A stretch of 64,000 nt of DNA from Bathynomus jamesi (GCA_023014485.1 JAJOZX010003210.1:453908-517907), one strand, 5' to 3'. Positions 10,641 to 20,655 are shown, counted from the first letter of the stretch. The notes: generated from the letters alone by a model not told the origin. Numbers and translations are program-made.

Positions 10641-11033
10641 CAGGGTGTCCCATAAATCTGGAACCATAAGGTAAAATAAGTAATTCATGTTTTTCCGTTT
10701 ATGCAAGTGCCCATGATGTCTGAGTAAGGAAGAACGCATCCAGGTAATTCTGCTCGTAGGAAATCGAAGTCAGAGGGAGGTCGCTGAGGAATTTAACAGA
10801 TTGCATCCGGACCGCGCGCGGATAACACACAGCTGTGTCGGCAAACTTGTAGCAAAGTTCAGGGAAACGGGATCCATAGGAGATAAACCACGCAGTGGAC
10901 CTCCGAGGACATCCACCGACGATGCACAGCCGATACCATCCTCGCTCATTTCACAAACAGTCCCCAAAAGTCTCTTCGTCGTTTTTATTGCCGTTTTTAT
11001 CATTTTGCCCTATGGTTCCAGACTTACGGGACA

Positions 11034-11035
<2 letters not shown>
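10641..11035 (+). mobile_element. Short deleted mariner derivative
   Basis: The left end CAGGGTGTCCCATAAATCTG is inverted at the right end (tatggttccagacttacgggacacc), where the final bases run into a (TA)n tract and appear lost. Between them lies a decayed transposase 5' region, with reading-frame scraps HPDRARITHSCVGKLVAKF and RSGPPRTSTDD. These match the start of the mariner at 13.4-14.6 kb, so both belong to one subfamily. Everything downstream of the DNA-binding region, including all catalytic residues, is missing. Confidence 0.85.

Positions 11036-11084
<49 letters not shown>
11036..11084. repeat. (TA)n microsatellite
   Basis: About 24 TA units directly after the damaged mariner end. 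Confidence 0.95.
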
Positions 11085-11087
<3 letters not shown>

Positions 11088-12088
11088 ATTAGATTTTAGA
11101 TATTACAAAAAATAAGATTAGTTTGTAATAAAAACTGAATACTTTTTTCAATTTCAGGGTCCGTCCTTTCTTTATTGGTATTAATCATCGAAATTTTGGT
11201 CTCAAAGTTGGGAAAAACTGAATGAAGGAACGCTCAGATAAAACGCACGTCATCACACGCTTTTCATCACTATTTTGTTAGTAGCATTTTCATTCTATTT
11301 ATACTATTATGGAATTTATCATAAATATTCTGTTTTAAAGTACTATGAAAGGACGCACATATCTCTCTAAAATGAAACATGCTCGTAAGTCATTCTCCTA
11401 AACTTTGCCTTTAATATCCTAAAAAACTGAGAAGGTACCTCGGACATATTCTAATCCAGTAATAGTATATAATAAAGTGTACTGTAACATTTCGTACTGT
11501 TTATTGGAAATTTCTCTTCTCGACCGATAATTTTATTGCACTAATCAATAATCTTATTTATTTTGCAAAGATAATTCAATAATTATTGCAGATTGCAGAA
11601 TAATTATGATGAATTAAGTATTGGGATGACGTTGGTGTTTAATATTTACTTCTAATCTAAATGATGGTTGAATACAGACGTTTAAAATTAAGAATGTACA
11701 TTGTACACACCCTCACATTGTAGCACAGACTTGTAACTGAATTACACGAGTTTAAAGCATTTATAATTTCATTTTTATATCCTTTAAAAAACTGTTTCGC
11801 AGATATGAAACTGATAACTTTAAACACTCTGTCGACACTAATAAACTAACCTAACCAAACCTAAGCCATAATCTAACTTCATTAAGTCTAGCCAAAAAGA
11901 GTTTGTTGATTAAATGTCACATCCAGAGAAGAACATTACTCCGCAACCTGCTATTACTATCCACCTCCCAGGAATACTATACTGATTTCTGGTTAACGCC
12001 AAACGAATAATTCAGTGTAGGAAAAGACTGAAAAAGCGTTAACACCTTTAAATTCTAAAGACATAAGAAATGGTACGGTCACATACTG
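11085..12088. other. No gene seen
   Basis: AT-rich, with no coding region, repeat or element end that I can support. Confidence 0.5.
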
Positions 12089-13096
12089 TATATGACGCGT
12101 TCGGTGGAGAAGGGGCGAACGCCACAAAATTCGAAAAATGAGTTTTTTGTCGTATAATTATCCTTTAAAACCTTTGCTTTACCTATGCAAAAAATTAGAT
12201 GTTAGTCTGCACTCTTTCACGGTAAAATTTAAGTTTTTAATGTATCTCAGAGAAATTCACTCCGCATCATTGCTTCACATTGAACACATCTATGTACTTT
12301 CTGGTCACTCGACAATGCCCTGTGATGCTCAATTTGGTCAAACTGAACAAAATATAAAAAATAATTACAGCAATATTATTTACACGAAAAAAGATTGTTA
12401 CGGCCATAACTACAGCCGTTTCGCAGCGCTTCCTAGTTGTAGAAATGAAACAGGCTGATTTTCTCGATTTTGACGTCCTAAAAACGTGCATTGTCATTAG
12501 GAAATCAACAACTACTAAATTTACAGATGCAAGAAAGTTAATATTTGACTTTCAACACAAAGAAGGCTACGTAATATCTACTGCATACCGCACAACCCCA
12601 GATAATAGCCATCCCGTCAGACTGCAGAAAGGGAAAAAATCCTACAGTGTCAGTTTATTCAATCTAGCCCAGCAGACACTGCAACCAAAGTATTCCCAAT
12701 TGCTGCCAATAACTAAGGAAAAAATAAAAGATCTCAAAGAATTATCAGACCTAATGCCTGCAACTGCAGTGAACTATTATTCAAGATTGTTAAAGGAACT
12801 GGAAGAAACCGAAACAGTTGAAGCAGGTAATACAACATTCGACGAAGAGGACCAAATAATGGATTACACCAGTTAACATCAGAAGCTATCAATAAATAAT
12901 AATGTAAAATTTCTTGGCTTTTTATTATATTGACATATTACACAACAATATTTTACTCAAATATGTGTTCAAATTCATACAACATTTCAATAAACCGGAA
13001 AAATACAAAGGTTTAAAGTTTACAAACTTTAACTGCATTTTGTGGCATAATTCGAAAATGTTGCGTTCGCCCCTTCTCCACCGAACGCGTCATATA
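12089..13096 (+). mobile_element. Unclassified DNA transposon, 1.0 kb, with 34-bp perfect terminal inverted repeats
   Basis: The left terminus (12089-12122) begins TATATGACGCGTTCGGTGGA and is matched base for base by its reverse complement at 13063-13096. Similarity continues inward in weaker form ('gccacaaaattcgaaaa' against 'tgtggcataattcgaaaat'). Each terminus itself begins TATA, so the target duplication cannot be separated from the element; TA or TATA is possible. One 143-codon frame lies inside at 12445-12876. A SINE starts immediately to the right. The superfamily is not recognised. Confidence 0.85.
12445..12876 (+). CDS. Possible transposase C-terminal fragment, 143 aa
   Basis: The ATG at 12445 opens a 143-residue frame: ADFLDFDVLKTCIVIRKST near the start, SYSVSLFNLAQQTLQPKYSQ in the middle and LPITKEKIKDLKELSDLMPA towards the end, with an acidic tail. 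The pattern of a short beta-rich segment followed by 'LPI..EK.KDL..L..LMP' with an aromatic 'YY' is, from memory, seen at the C-terminus of some uncharacterised DDE-type transposon proteins in aphids and Hydra. No catalytic residues can be identified, so this would be only the tail of a longer gene lost from this short element. The function call is weak; the location inside perfect inverted repeats is solid. Confidence 0.4.
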   Translation: MKQADFLDFDVLKTCIVIRKSTTTKFTDARKLIFDFQHKEGYVISTAYRTTPDNSHPVRLQKGKKSYSVSLFNLAQQTLQPKYSQLLPITKEKIKDLKELSDLMPATAVNYYSRLLKELEETETVEAGNTTFDEEDQIMDYTS

Positions 13097-13398
13097 TGCG
13101 CCTCAGTGGTGTAGTGGTTAGCGTCGCTGACTACGAATCCATCGGCCCGGGATCGAGACCCGGTGACGGCAGGCGGCCCGCAGCAAAACCCAGCTGTTCA
13201 TCCTTCCACACAATAAAAAAAATTGGTTGGTAGATAAATGGGTACCCTGGGTAGCCTAGTGTTTGAGACGCTTGGCTGCTGATGGGGTGTGGTTCGGATT
13301 CCACGTTAAACTGTCGGTGGTCTAAGGTGGAGTGTGGAGTGATAAGCTCGACCTTCGTCACAATGAACAATTCAGCCAGAAGCAAAACCAAGGTTATA
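13097..13398 (+). repeat. tRNA-derived SINE heads (two)
   Basis: The first head (13097 to about 13230) has an A-box-like tggtgtagtggttagcg at about 13107 and a B-box-like ggatcgagacc at 13150-13160, about 40 bases apart, then unrelated sequence and an A-rich stretch. The second (about 13240-13330) has ggtagcctagtgtttgagacgc followed by ggttcggattcc, which closely matches the B-box consensus. Both look like RNA polymerase III promoters of tRNA-derived SINEs rather than real tRNA genes, since the acceptor stems do not pair well by eye. Confidence 0.65.
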
Positions 13399-14582
13399 CA
13401 GGGTGTCCCATAAGTCCGGCATCATAGGAAAAATAATAAAAAAAGGCAAAACAAAAGCTTTTATTTACATAACGTGCTCAATATGTCCACCATTGTTTTC
13501 AATACACAAATTCAGAGGTGATACCCAGTCAGCATGGTGTTACATGCCCCAATAATGCGCTGCCGCAAATGTTCAACACTCCTAATTTTCTCTGCGTATA
13601 CCAGCGCTTTCAAGTGGCCCCCAGAGATAAAAATCTAGTGGCGTGAGATCCGGGCTTCTAGCTGGCCATTTCACAAGCCCTCGACGTCCTATGCAATGAC
13701 CAGGGAATTGTTGGTACAGGTATTCCCTTACTTGGGTGCTGTAATGTGCAGGAGCGCCGTCTTGTTGGAACCATGTTGGGAAATTTCCTTCTTCGTTCAA
13801 GACACTGGGAAATGCTTCTTCCTTGAGCATACGTAGGTAGGTGCCTCCAGTGACATGTTCATCGAAAAAGACGGGGCCAATGATGCGATCCTTCCAAATG
13901 CCACACCATACCATCACCCGAGATGTACCTTGTTCATTTGAAGAGGTATACCAGTGAGGGTTGTTTTGAGACCAGTAGCGGGTGTTCTGTCGATTTACCT
14001 CACCATTTCCATAAAAAACAGCCTCGTCACTGAACAGAATGGTGGACGGGAAATTGGCATCCCGAGCATATTGTTCCGTAGCCCATTCACAAAATTCCAT
14101 CCGCCGGTCGGGATCATCTTCACTTAATTTCTGTAGGATCTGAAGTTTATATGGATGCCATTTGTGATCTTGAAGAATGCGATGGATGCTACTTTTCGAC
14201 ACTCCTGTCTTGGCGGACAATCGCCGAAGAGACTTATTGGGACTTCTGTTAAAATGAGCCAGGATAGCAGTCGCTGTATCATCGTCAGTGGACCTCCTTG
14301 AAGGTCCACTGCGTGGTTTATCTTCTATGGATCCTGTTTCCTTAAACTTTGCAACAAGTCTGCTAACACAACTCTGTGTTATTGGCTCGCGGTCTGGATT
14401 CAGGCAGTCTGTTAAATTCAGCAGCGGCCGCTGACTCCGATTTCCTATGAGTAGAATTATCTGGATTCGTTCTTCCTTGCTCACAGACATTATGGCCTGT
14501 AGAAAGAAAAATATGAATTATGGTTTGTAGAAATAGAAAAATATGAATTTCTCCTATGATGCCGGACTTATTGGACACCCTG
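13399..14582 (-). mobile_element. Nearly complete mariner-type transposon, 1184 bp
   Basis: The termini CAGGGTGTCCCATAAGTCCG and the inverted copy ending ttggacaccctg at 14582 match over 31 bp with one mismatch. TA flanks both ends (13397-13398 and 14583-14584). One minus-strand transposase frame fills most of the interior. The full set of parts makes this the best preserved mariner in the window. Confidence 0.95.
13582..14490 (-). pseudogene. Mariner-type transposase, frameshifted near its C-terminus
   Basis: The ATG is at 14490, and 302 codons are open. The N-terminal helix-turn-helix region includes RSGPSRRSTDDDTA and KTGVSKSSIHRILQDHKW. The catalytic core has all three acidic blocks: TILFSDEAVF, WFQQDGAPAHY and RSPDLTPLDFYLWG. 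The frame leaves the family pattern immediately after that last block, in a run of Gs near 13625, and stops at 13582. A neighbouring frame continues the expected C-terminal helices for about 30 residues. A single-base insertion in the G run is the simplest reading. The protein would lack its last few dozen residues, so activity is doubtful although the catalytic triad is present. Its neighbour at 10.6 kb is a deleted relative. Confidence 0.92.
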
Positions 14583-14584
<2 letters not shown>

Positions 14585-14619
<35 letters not shown>

Positions 14620-14628
14620 ACACACAAA
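14585..14628. repeat. (CA)n microsatellite
   Basis: An interrupted CA tract directly joins the mariner's right end to the left end of the Tc1-like element. Confidence 0.93.
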
Positions 14629-14920
14629 CAGTAGCGCTCATAAGTATTCGTACGGATAAATATTTCAATTATGTTCGTTCTTATCTTTTGTATCAGGCAT
14701 GGGATACTTATGAAAAGTTTACCGTTCGCTTGCAAAAGGTTAACAAAAAAAAAAAAAAAAAAAGTTCAACTCCAACATATAATGTAAAACATCAAAGAAT
14801 TTGAGGAAAATGAAAACGTAAAAATGCAAAAGCTTTTGTACGTTTATTTACAAAATTATTTAATACTTTCTGTGTTCACTTTAGGCTTGAAGAATTTCAA
14901 ATTTCTGAGATCAATGTCCA

Positions 14921-15260
14921 ATTTAGGGTGGATCACTGTTCACTTTTTTAAAAAAATTATAGCTGGTCAAATTTTTCCCATGATTTGGTTCAGTGGAAGT
15001 ACACTGACACCATTTTTACCAAAATCGATCAATATTTAGGGGTCGCGCATCGACCTTGAAAATTTCAATTTTGGAAATTTGGCCAAATTGACAATTTTTT
15101 ACTGAATAAAGATAAATTATCAAATGACCATATTTTCTGAATCCTCTCAGTGAAAGAAATCCTCTCAGATACTTACCAAGTTGATAGGACAAGTGGTTTA
15201 GAAGTTATACTCACCTTGAGATAGCATTAAAATTTAAAATACCGTATTTGTCCCCGTACC
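14921..15260. repeat. Family A copy 1, left inverted arm
   Basis: This arm matches the reverse complement of 18505-18846 along its length with scattered differences. Conserved blocks include 'gatcaatatttaggggtcgc' at about 15028-15047 and 'gaatcctctcagtgaaaga'. The 'ggggtcncgcatcgaccttg' block also occurs in the arms of copy 2, which links the two copies. Confidence 0.9.
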
Positions 15261-15479
15261 TCCATATGCTGTCTGCCATTGTCTGCTTTTTAGGATAAGA
15301 TAAAACGAATAAGGAAAGATCAAATGTATTTTGTATTAAAACGGTTTACCGATATCACTAAAGGCACTTACTCCGGTGCCCCTAACTAGGTTCAAAAACT
15401 GTATGAATCGTGGTTAGAACACACGTCATCTTAAGGCGTGCGCCATGTACTCTCTCTGCTAACTCCCTTTCCCTCTGCG

Positions 15480-18350
15480 CTACGTCATCTTGGCAAGTGA
15501 CGACTTCTTGAAGTCACCGAGTTCTTTCCGGCTCTTTTCCACGAGCTGAAGAAGACCCTGCAGCTGTGACTCGTCTTTTGTGACAGTGTTCGCGTAATCT
15601 TCTATCAGTTTTATCCCTCTCTCTGCCACGTCGTTGGTAACTTTCAGATGCGAGATGACATTCTTCAGATCACAGTAGTTCTTATCTTGATCCCACTTAT
15701 TCACCGGCAGAGTGAGCCACGTAGACGCGCACACCTGCAGGCCTGTGAACACGAACCACGATGACTCATCGATCAGGTCCGAAGGCGCGTCGTGTCATCA
15801 ACCGAGACGTTGTCATACGTGAAGTCCTCGGGCACAGCGAGGCGGCACAGCTTCTTTGCCATCTCGTGCTTCAAAGTGTCTTCCACTTTGTCATGCAGAG
15901 GGCGAAAACGACGGTCTGAGGCCTCAGATACCACAAGTGCCGCCTGATCACTGCCAGTGAAGCCTCTGCAATCTCGCGATCCACAGCCCTGTACTGCAGA
16001 AGACGCTGGTACAACACAAGGTCATTCAGCGGGGCATCAGCTGCGACAGGAGCCGCCAGCCAGGCAGGTGCGTAGAGGAGTGCAGTAAATAGTACCACTC
16101 TCTGAAGTTTCTGTACCAGCTCGTCGTCGAACTCCAGCTGACCGCTGAACATCAGGAGCTTCGTGTAGTAGATGATCTGAAATGAATACGCACTGTGATG
16201 TATAAATACCGATACCACTCCATATAAGTTTGTTTAATGGTAAATTATTTATCTTATTTTTTTCTGGTAGGGACTTCAAATGGCTGTTTGCAGAAGGCAA
16301 TACAATATTTAACTTCTAATTCAAAATACCAACCTTGCCCATCCACCTCGCATGATGGTAGGCTCCTGGGCGCATGAAGTGTGTGCCATGACGTGGCTGG
16401 GCCCCGAGTACCAGGAGTGTAATCTCCGCCACTTCTCGGTAGTCTTCTCTGACAAGACCAGAAGGGTGCCGAGGAACTTGACTGCCTCATCTCGGAGCTC
16501 CATCAGCCACGTCACCTCCGCCAAATGCTCGATCTCCAGCTCGCGATAAGTCGAGAGGTCGAGCTTGTCCCACCTGAAAGGGGAGTTATGAAAATATTGC
16601 ATGAAAACGACTGAAGTTTCCCTTTTCGACTGCTATTAACATCATTAGTAGAAGGACGCTGATATCTCAATTGCTCTGAAGGCAAAAAATCATTGGAGAA
16701 AACAAATGCGCCTTAGACTTGAAATTCACCTTCTCCTCAGATACTGGAACAAAGGTTCAGTTGGTGCTGTGGTTCTTCCAAACGCGGTGATGACCACTGC
16801 CCAACGATGAGCTCCATAACGTGATGGCGACAGCCCAGCTGGAAGAGCGGTTTACCAAGCATGTTCTCCAGCCGGACCACCGCACCCTGCACCCTCCCCG
16901 TATTGGAGGAAGTTGTGTCGAAGCACAGTCCAATCACGTTGTTCTCGCATCCCCAGTCTTTGAGAGCACGAAAGGTCGCCTGGGCCTGGGACAGACCGGT
17001 GCCGTCAGCAACAGTCGGAACGGCCAGCAACTTTCCTTCTGTGCATTGGGGAGCTCCGGAGATGAGAATCGCCTGGCGGTGCTCCAATGATCCAAGAGAG
17101 TCCTGAAACGTATGTCATACATGCCAATCCATTATCGTCCACTGGAATATGTCAATCCACTGTCGTCACTGGAACATGTTAATTCACTGTCGTCCACGGT
17201 GAGGGCAAAACTGACCTTGATTACTTTACCGTCCCAGTGGACGACAGCATGCCTCGGAGATACGAAGGATTTCTGCACAGCTGTCGACACTTCACAACGA
17301 TGTGCCACTCTTCCACGGCGAGACGTGTCCTTCGAGATACTGAATTTGTCCAGGTCTGCGGGCGGATCTGCCGAACGTAGGACTGCCGCCACGACACTTG
17401 CCACCTATGTGCGAAATTAAAAGGAAATTGACAAGGATGCGTATGGTTTTTATGTGACAAAATAATCACTAAATTTTCCGTCGTTACGTCTATTATATCT
17501 TTGTCAAGGAAAGATCATTACTGATATATACACACCTGATTATTGGACATCCGGAAGCGATCAGCCACTTCAATAACAGCCGGTGCATTGAGGATGCGGT
17601 GAGGAAGGCTGATTGATACAGTTGATTCTCTCGGCTGTCGGTATGGTGGTTCTAGCTGTGATTCGGAGTTGCTCGATGATCTGCTTTCTATAGATTCATC
17701 GTCGCTCTCAGCTTCGGTTCCTAATTTCGTTTTTGAGGTGCCTGGCTCATCACGAGATTGTTGTCTTGAGAGTTGCCGTTTTCTCTTGACAACGAACCTT
17801 TATCATTCCCACTCATTGTTGCCTGGCGCAGGCCCCGTTGATCCTCATAAAATTTAATATCTTCTTGTTTGTTGTTGTCTGAGAGCAGTCGACTTTTCTG
17901 TATCTCTTCAATAGCATCGGGAGCTCCGATGTCCCAGAGCTTGTTCAGATTTTCTGAAAACTTCTCCCTGCCTTTTCCCGCGTCACTGTCTCTCATCTTG
18001 CTCTTCTGCAGCGAGCGCCACTCTTCCCACAGTAACTCCAGTTTTCTTTCGCAGTTACGCCTCGTGATCGTCTTTATACGTGCCATGTTCCAAAATGGCA
18101 GAACATTGGCCACCGTGTCTTTTACGGCGGCCTTCCTGTCAGTAGTTTCCTGCTTGGCATAGAAGAAGTACTGGAGAACTTCATGGGTGGTTGGCAATTT
18201 GGCACCACCGATCGAGGAAGATGGCTGACCAATTAAGAAGACGTCCGTGGCTGACCTTAGAGAAGGTGGTGCTGTTGTTGCTGCTTTCTCTTTTCCAGAA
18301 TAAGTAACTTTCAGAGTCTTCCCACTCCTGGTTGTTAACAGTTTATCCAT
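15480..18350 (-). pseudogene. Family A transposase gene, spliced, several frameshifts
   Basis: The ATG at 18350 follows an acceptor (gctttttacag) in the 5' leader. Coding exons, read leftward with splice signals: 18350 to about 17541 (MDKLLTTRSG; FWNMARIKTIT; ends FRMSNNQ at CAG|GTGTGT); about 17404-17220 (RSADPPADLDKFSISKDTSR, HAVVHWDGK); 17102 to about 16737 (EHRQAILISGAPQCTEGKLL, LCFDTTSSNTG, GCRHHVMELIVG); about 16576-16335 (LDLSTYRELEIEHLAEVTW); 16175-15480 (DAPLNDL, VNDVAERGIKLIEDYA). The aspartates in VHWDGK and CFDTTS, a CRHH block and the late NDxAERG glutamate give a D-D-(CxxH)-E order like hAT, P and Kolobok transposases, which have an insertion in an RNase H fold. That functional reading is inference. 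Frameshifts lie near 16800, 16430 and 15890. I know the family only as uncharacterised proteins from aphids, Hydra and crustaceans. Confidence 0.75.
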
Positions 18351-18504
18351 TGTACTAAAGTCTAGACTTATCAAACAAGAATCAATTGACACAGTTGATC
18401 TGTAAAAAGCAAACTGTGATTAGTAAAAATATTGGTCATAGACATAGCGTGTGTGTGTAATTGGGATTTTAGGATGCGCCAGCTACTGATGCTATGATTA
18501 CGTC

Positions 18505-18846
18505 CATAACGGGGGACAAATACGGTATTTTAAATTTTAATGTTATTTCTAGGTGAGTGTAACTTCTAAACCACTTGTCCGATCAACTTGGTAAGTATCT
18601 GAGAGGATTTCTTTCACTGAGAGGATTCAGAAAATATGGTCATTTGATGATTTATCTTTATTCAGTAAAAAATTGTCAATTTGGCCAAATTTCCAAAATT
18701 GAAATTTTCAAGGTCGATGCGCGACCCCTAAATATTGATCGATTTTGGTAAAAATGGTGTCAGTGTACTTCCACTGAACCAAATCATGGGAAAAACTTTG
18801 ACCAGCTATAATTTTTTAAAAAAGTGAAAAGTGATCCACCCTAAAT
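18505..18846. repeat. Family A copy 1, right inverted arm
   Basis: Reverse-complement partner of 14921-15260; it begins at 'gggggacaaatacggtatttt' and ends ccaccctaaat. The arms are long for a transposon of this size. They are probably the transposase-binding ends and may also hold the promoter, since the gene starts about 150 bp inside this arm. Confidence 0.9.
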
Positions 18847-18852
18847 TGTCCA

Positions 18853-19425
18853 TCCCTCTACTGTACAGCGTACATTGAAAAAGAATGGTCTGCATGGAAG
18901 AATTACACTAAGTAAACCTCCGCTACGAAAAGTGTATAAAGAAGCTCGTTTAAAGTACGCCAAGGATCATCAAAATGATGGATTTGCATTCTGGAAGAAA
19001 GATCTTTGGACAGACGAGACTAAAATTGAATTATTGGGGAACAATGAGGAACAGTATCTTTGGCGAAAATCAAATACTGCAATCAAGGAAAAAACATCCT
19101 TCCTACGGTTAAACATGGTGGTGGTGGTAGTGTTCCTTCTTTGGGAATCGAACGAGATAATGAACTGCAATAAGATAATGATCCAAAACCCAAAAGTAAG
19201 AGCACCATGAAATGGCTTCAACAAAAGAATTTTAAGATTCTCGAGTGGCTCACTCAAAGCCCAGATCTCAGTTTAACCCTTCACTAAACGGGGGTCTTTT
19301 CCGAGACTGAATAAAATCGTGTGGGGTTAGCCAGAACAAAATCAGTAAAGTGACACTGGGCGCTAAAGGGTTAATCGAGAATTTACGGCTCGATTTGAAA
19401 AAAGCTGCATTTTATCATTTCTTTT
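18853..19425 (+). pseudogene. Tc1-like transposase remnant
   Basis: The frame picks up at STVQRTLKKNGLHGRITLSK, continues through a 'YAKDHQNDGFAFWKKDLWTDETK' region with the first catalytic aspartate (block DLWTDETKIELLGN), then decays after a GTG/GTA-rich stretch near 19120. The third catalytic block appears around 19255-19390 as SPDLS and IENLRLDLKKA, separated by the 94-bp MITE at 19277-19370. With the MITE removed these join in frame at the expected position. The N-terminal DNA-binding part would lie left of the family A insertion; I cannot recognise it there. Dead gene. Confidence 0.85.
19277..19370. mobile_element. 94-bp MITE in a TTAA site, piggyBac-like ends
   Basis: TTAA lies on both sides (19273-19276 and 19371-19374). 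The ends read CCCTTCACTAAACGGGG and, inverted from the right, CCCTTTAGCGCCCAGTGTC. TTAA duplication plus a CCC start is the piggyBac pattern. Removing the element and one TTAA restores an uninterrupted Tc1 catalytic motif, which confirms both boundaries. No coding capacity. Confidence 0.85.
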
Positions 19426-19600
19426 ATTTGATTTTCCTCAAATTCTTTGATGTTTTACATTATGTGTTGGAGTTAAACTAATTTTTTATTTGTTACATTT
19501 TGACAAACCAACGGTGAACTTTGTATAACTATCCTATGCATTGTACAAAAGATAAGGACGAATATGATTTATATTTCGCCGTATGAATACCTATGAGTGC

Positions 19601-19603
<3 letters not shown>

Positions 19604-19661
<58 letters not shown>
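19604..19661. repeat. (TA)n microsatellite
   Basis: About 29 TA units between the Tc1-like right end and the LTR-like sequence. Confidence 0.96.
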
Positions 19662-19664
<3 letters not shown>

Positions 19665-20104
19665 AAACACAGACCGTGCATGGAACAAAGAACTCTTCTG
19701 GGAAAATTAAATCCACTATAGTCCGAATAAGTAATGGTAAATGACAAATACCATAGTTTTTTTCCTTTTTCATGATTTTAGCCCGACGTGGGCAACGGGT
19801 CTCTCGCAAAGAGATCCCATAAATATAGCTTCCCTCACCAGCTATCTGCAAAGCAGACAGGATCCAGCTTTGGGACGTGGATCTAGGGTTTAAAGCAAGC
19901 CTAGATCCCTACACTCAGAACCTCTATATAAGTAAAAGACTCGTTGCATTCACGTCGTGTTGAATAAATCAAAGAAAAAGGGGGTAACTATTGTATTTTT
20001 AGCCAAAAAAACTATTGTATTTTTAGCCAAAAAAAACCAAAACTTAAACCTCAACCGGGACATTGAGCGTCCACTTTTCAAGGCACGAAACACGTCCGTT
20101 TAGT
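19662..20104 (+). repeat. LTR-like sequence, possible solo LTR
   Basis: The block starts TGTTAAACACAG. It later shows a TATA-like 'cctctatataagtaaaag' at about 19920 and 'gttgaataaatca' with an AATAAA polyadenylation signal at about 19960, the order expected in an LTR. A short tandem 'actattgtatttttagccaaa' doublet follows (about 19990-20035). I see no gag or pol and cannot place the 3' boundary. Its first 188 bases recur inverted at 20197-20385. Confidence 0.4.
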
Positions 20105-20418
20105 ATACACAAACTCAGAATGGTTCCCTGAGAACATTATATGTTAAACACAGACCGTGCATGGAACAAAGAACTCTTCTGGGAAAATTAAATCCAGATA
20201 GCTGGTGAGGGAAGCTATATTTATGGGATCTCTTTGCGAGAGACCCGTTGCCCACGTCGGGCTAAAATCATGAAAAAGGAAAAAAACTATGGTATTTGTC
20301 ATTTACATTACTTATTCGGACTATAGTGGATTTAATTTTCCCAGAAGAGTTCTTTGTTCCATGCACGGTCTGTGTTTAACATATAATGTTCTCAGGGAAC
20401 CATTCTGAGTTTGTGTAT
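20105..20418. repeat. Perfect 92-bp inverted repeat with 130-bp loop
   Basis: 20105-20196 (atacacaaactcagaatggt at its start) is the exact reverse complement of 20327-20418. The loop 20197-20326 is an inverted copy of 19717-19850 with one base missing. So the start of the LTR-like block occurs three times: direct (19662-19716), direct (about 20141-20196) and inverted (about 20327-20382). The perfect arms imply a recent fold-back rearrangement or strong gene conversion between arms. Confidence 0.95.
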
Positions 20419-20655
20419 ATATATATATATATATATGAAGGATTGCCAGACGAACTGTGAAAACAGGGTTTGGTAGCGACAGAAAAGAAATACAAATTGA
20501 CAAATATGAATAACATACTTCGAGCCGACAGAACAGTAAGACGATAAGGAAGATGTGCTATTTATACACATACACATGAAAAATATGGCAGAAATGACTC
20601 TACCACAACCATGATTGATGCTGCTAGTGCCTTTGGTACATAACGCAACCGTTTA
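20419..20655. other. No gene seen; short (TA)n at its start
   Basis: A TA tract continues to about 20437. Nothing else is recognisable. Confidence 0.45.

Larger units (their letters stand above)
14921..18846 (-). mobile_element. Family A DNA transposon, copy 1 (3.9 kb)
   Basis: The element is bounded by ATTTAGGGTGGATCAC at 14921 and its reverse complement ending at 18846. Outside lies TGTCCA on both sides (14915-14920 and 18847-18852), a 6-bp target duplication. The inverted ends remain alignable for about 340 bp. The interior encodes one spliced gene on the minus strand. The element sits inside a Tc1-like element, so it is younger than that host. The second copy, at 26669-28881, has the same termini style, the same 6-bp duplication pattern (TGTACA) and the same gene. 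I cannot assign it to a named superfamily. Confidence 0.9.
14629..19604 (+). mobile_element. Tc1-like transposon split by two later insertions
   Basis: The left end starts CAGTAGCGCTCATAAGTATT at 14629. The right end, reverse-complemented from about 19604, reads tgtggcactcataggtattc. The two stay alignable for roughly 180-190 bp (14629 to about 14815 against about 19425-19604), giving the long inverted repeats common in Tc1 elements. Shared blocks include 'cttatcttttgtac/tcaggcat' and 'aacatcaaagaatttgaggaaaat'. A transposase remnant lies at 18853-19420. The interior is interrupted at 14921-18846 by family A and at 19277-19370 by a MITE. The right end abuts a (TA)n tract. Confidence 0.85.

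Noticed and set aside
11041..11100. Repeated Tyr-Ile coding tails here and at 19.6 and 20.4 kb
   Set aside because: Products of (TA)n tracts.
13097..13175. Possible functional tRNA gene
   Set aside because: A- and B-box-like sequences are present, but the acceptor and anticodon stems do not pair convincingly, and the tail fits a SINE.
16352..17420. Plus-strand frames opposite the family A gene
   Set aside because: They follow the codon pattern of the minus-strand exons and show no motif of their own.
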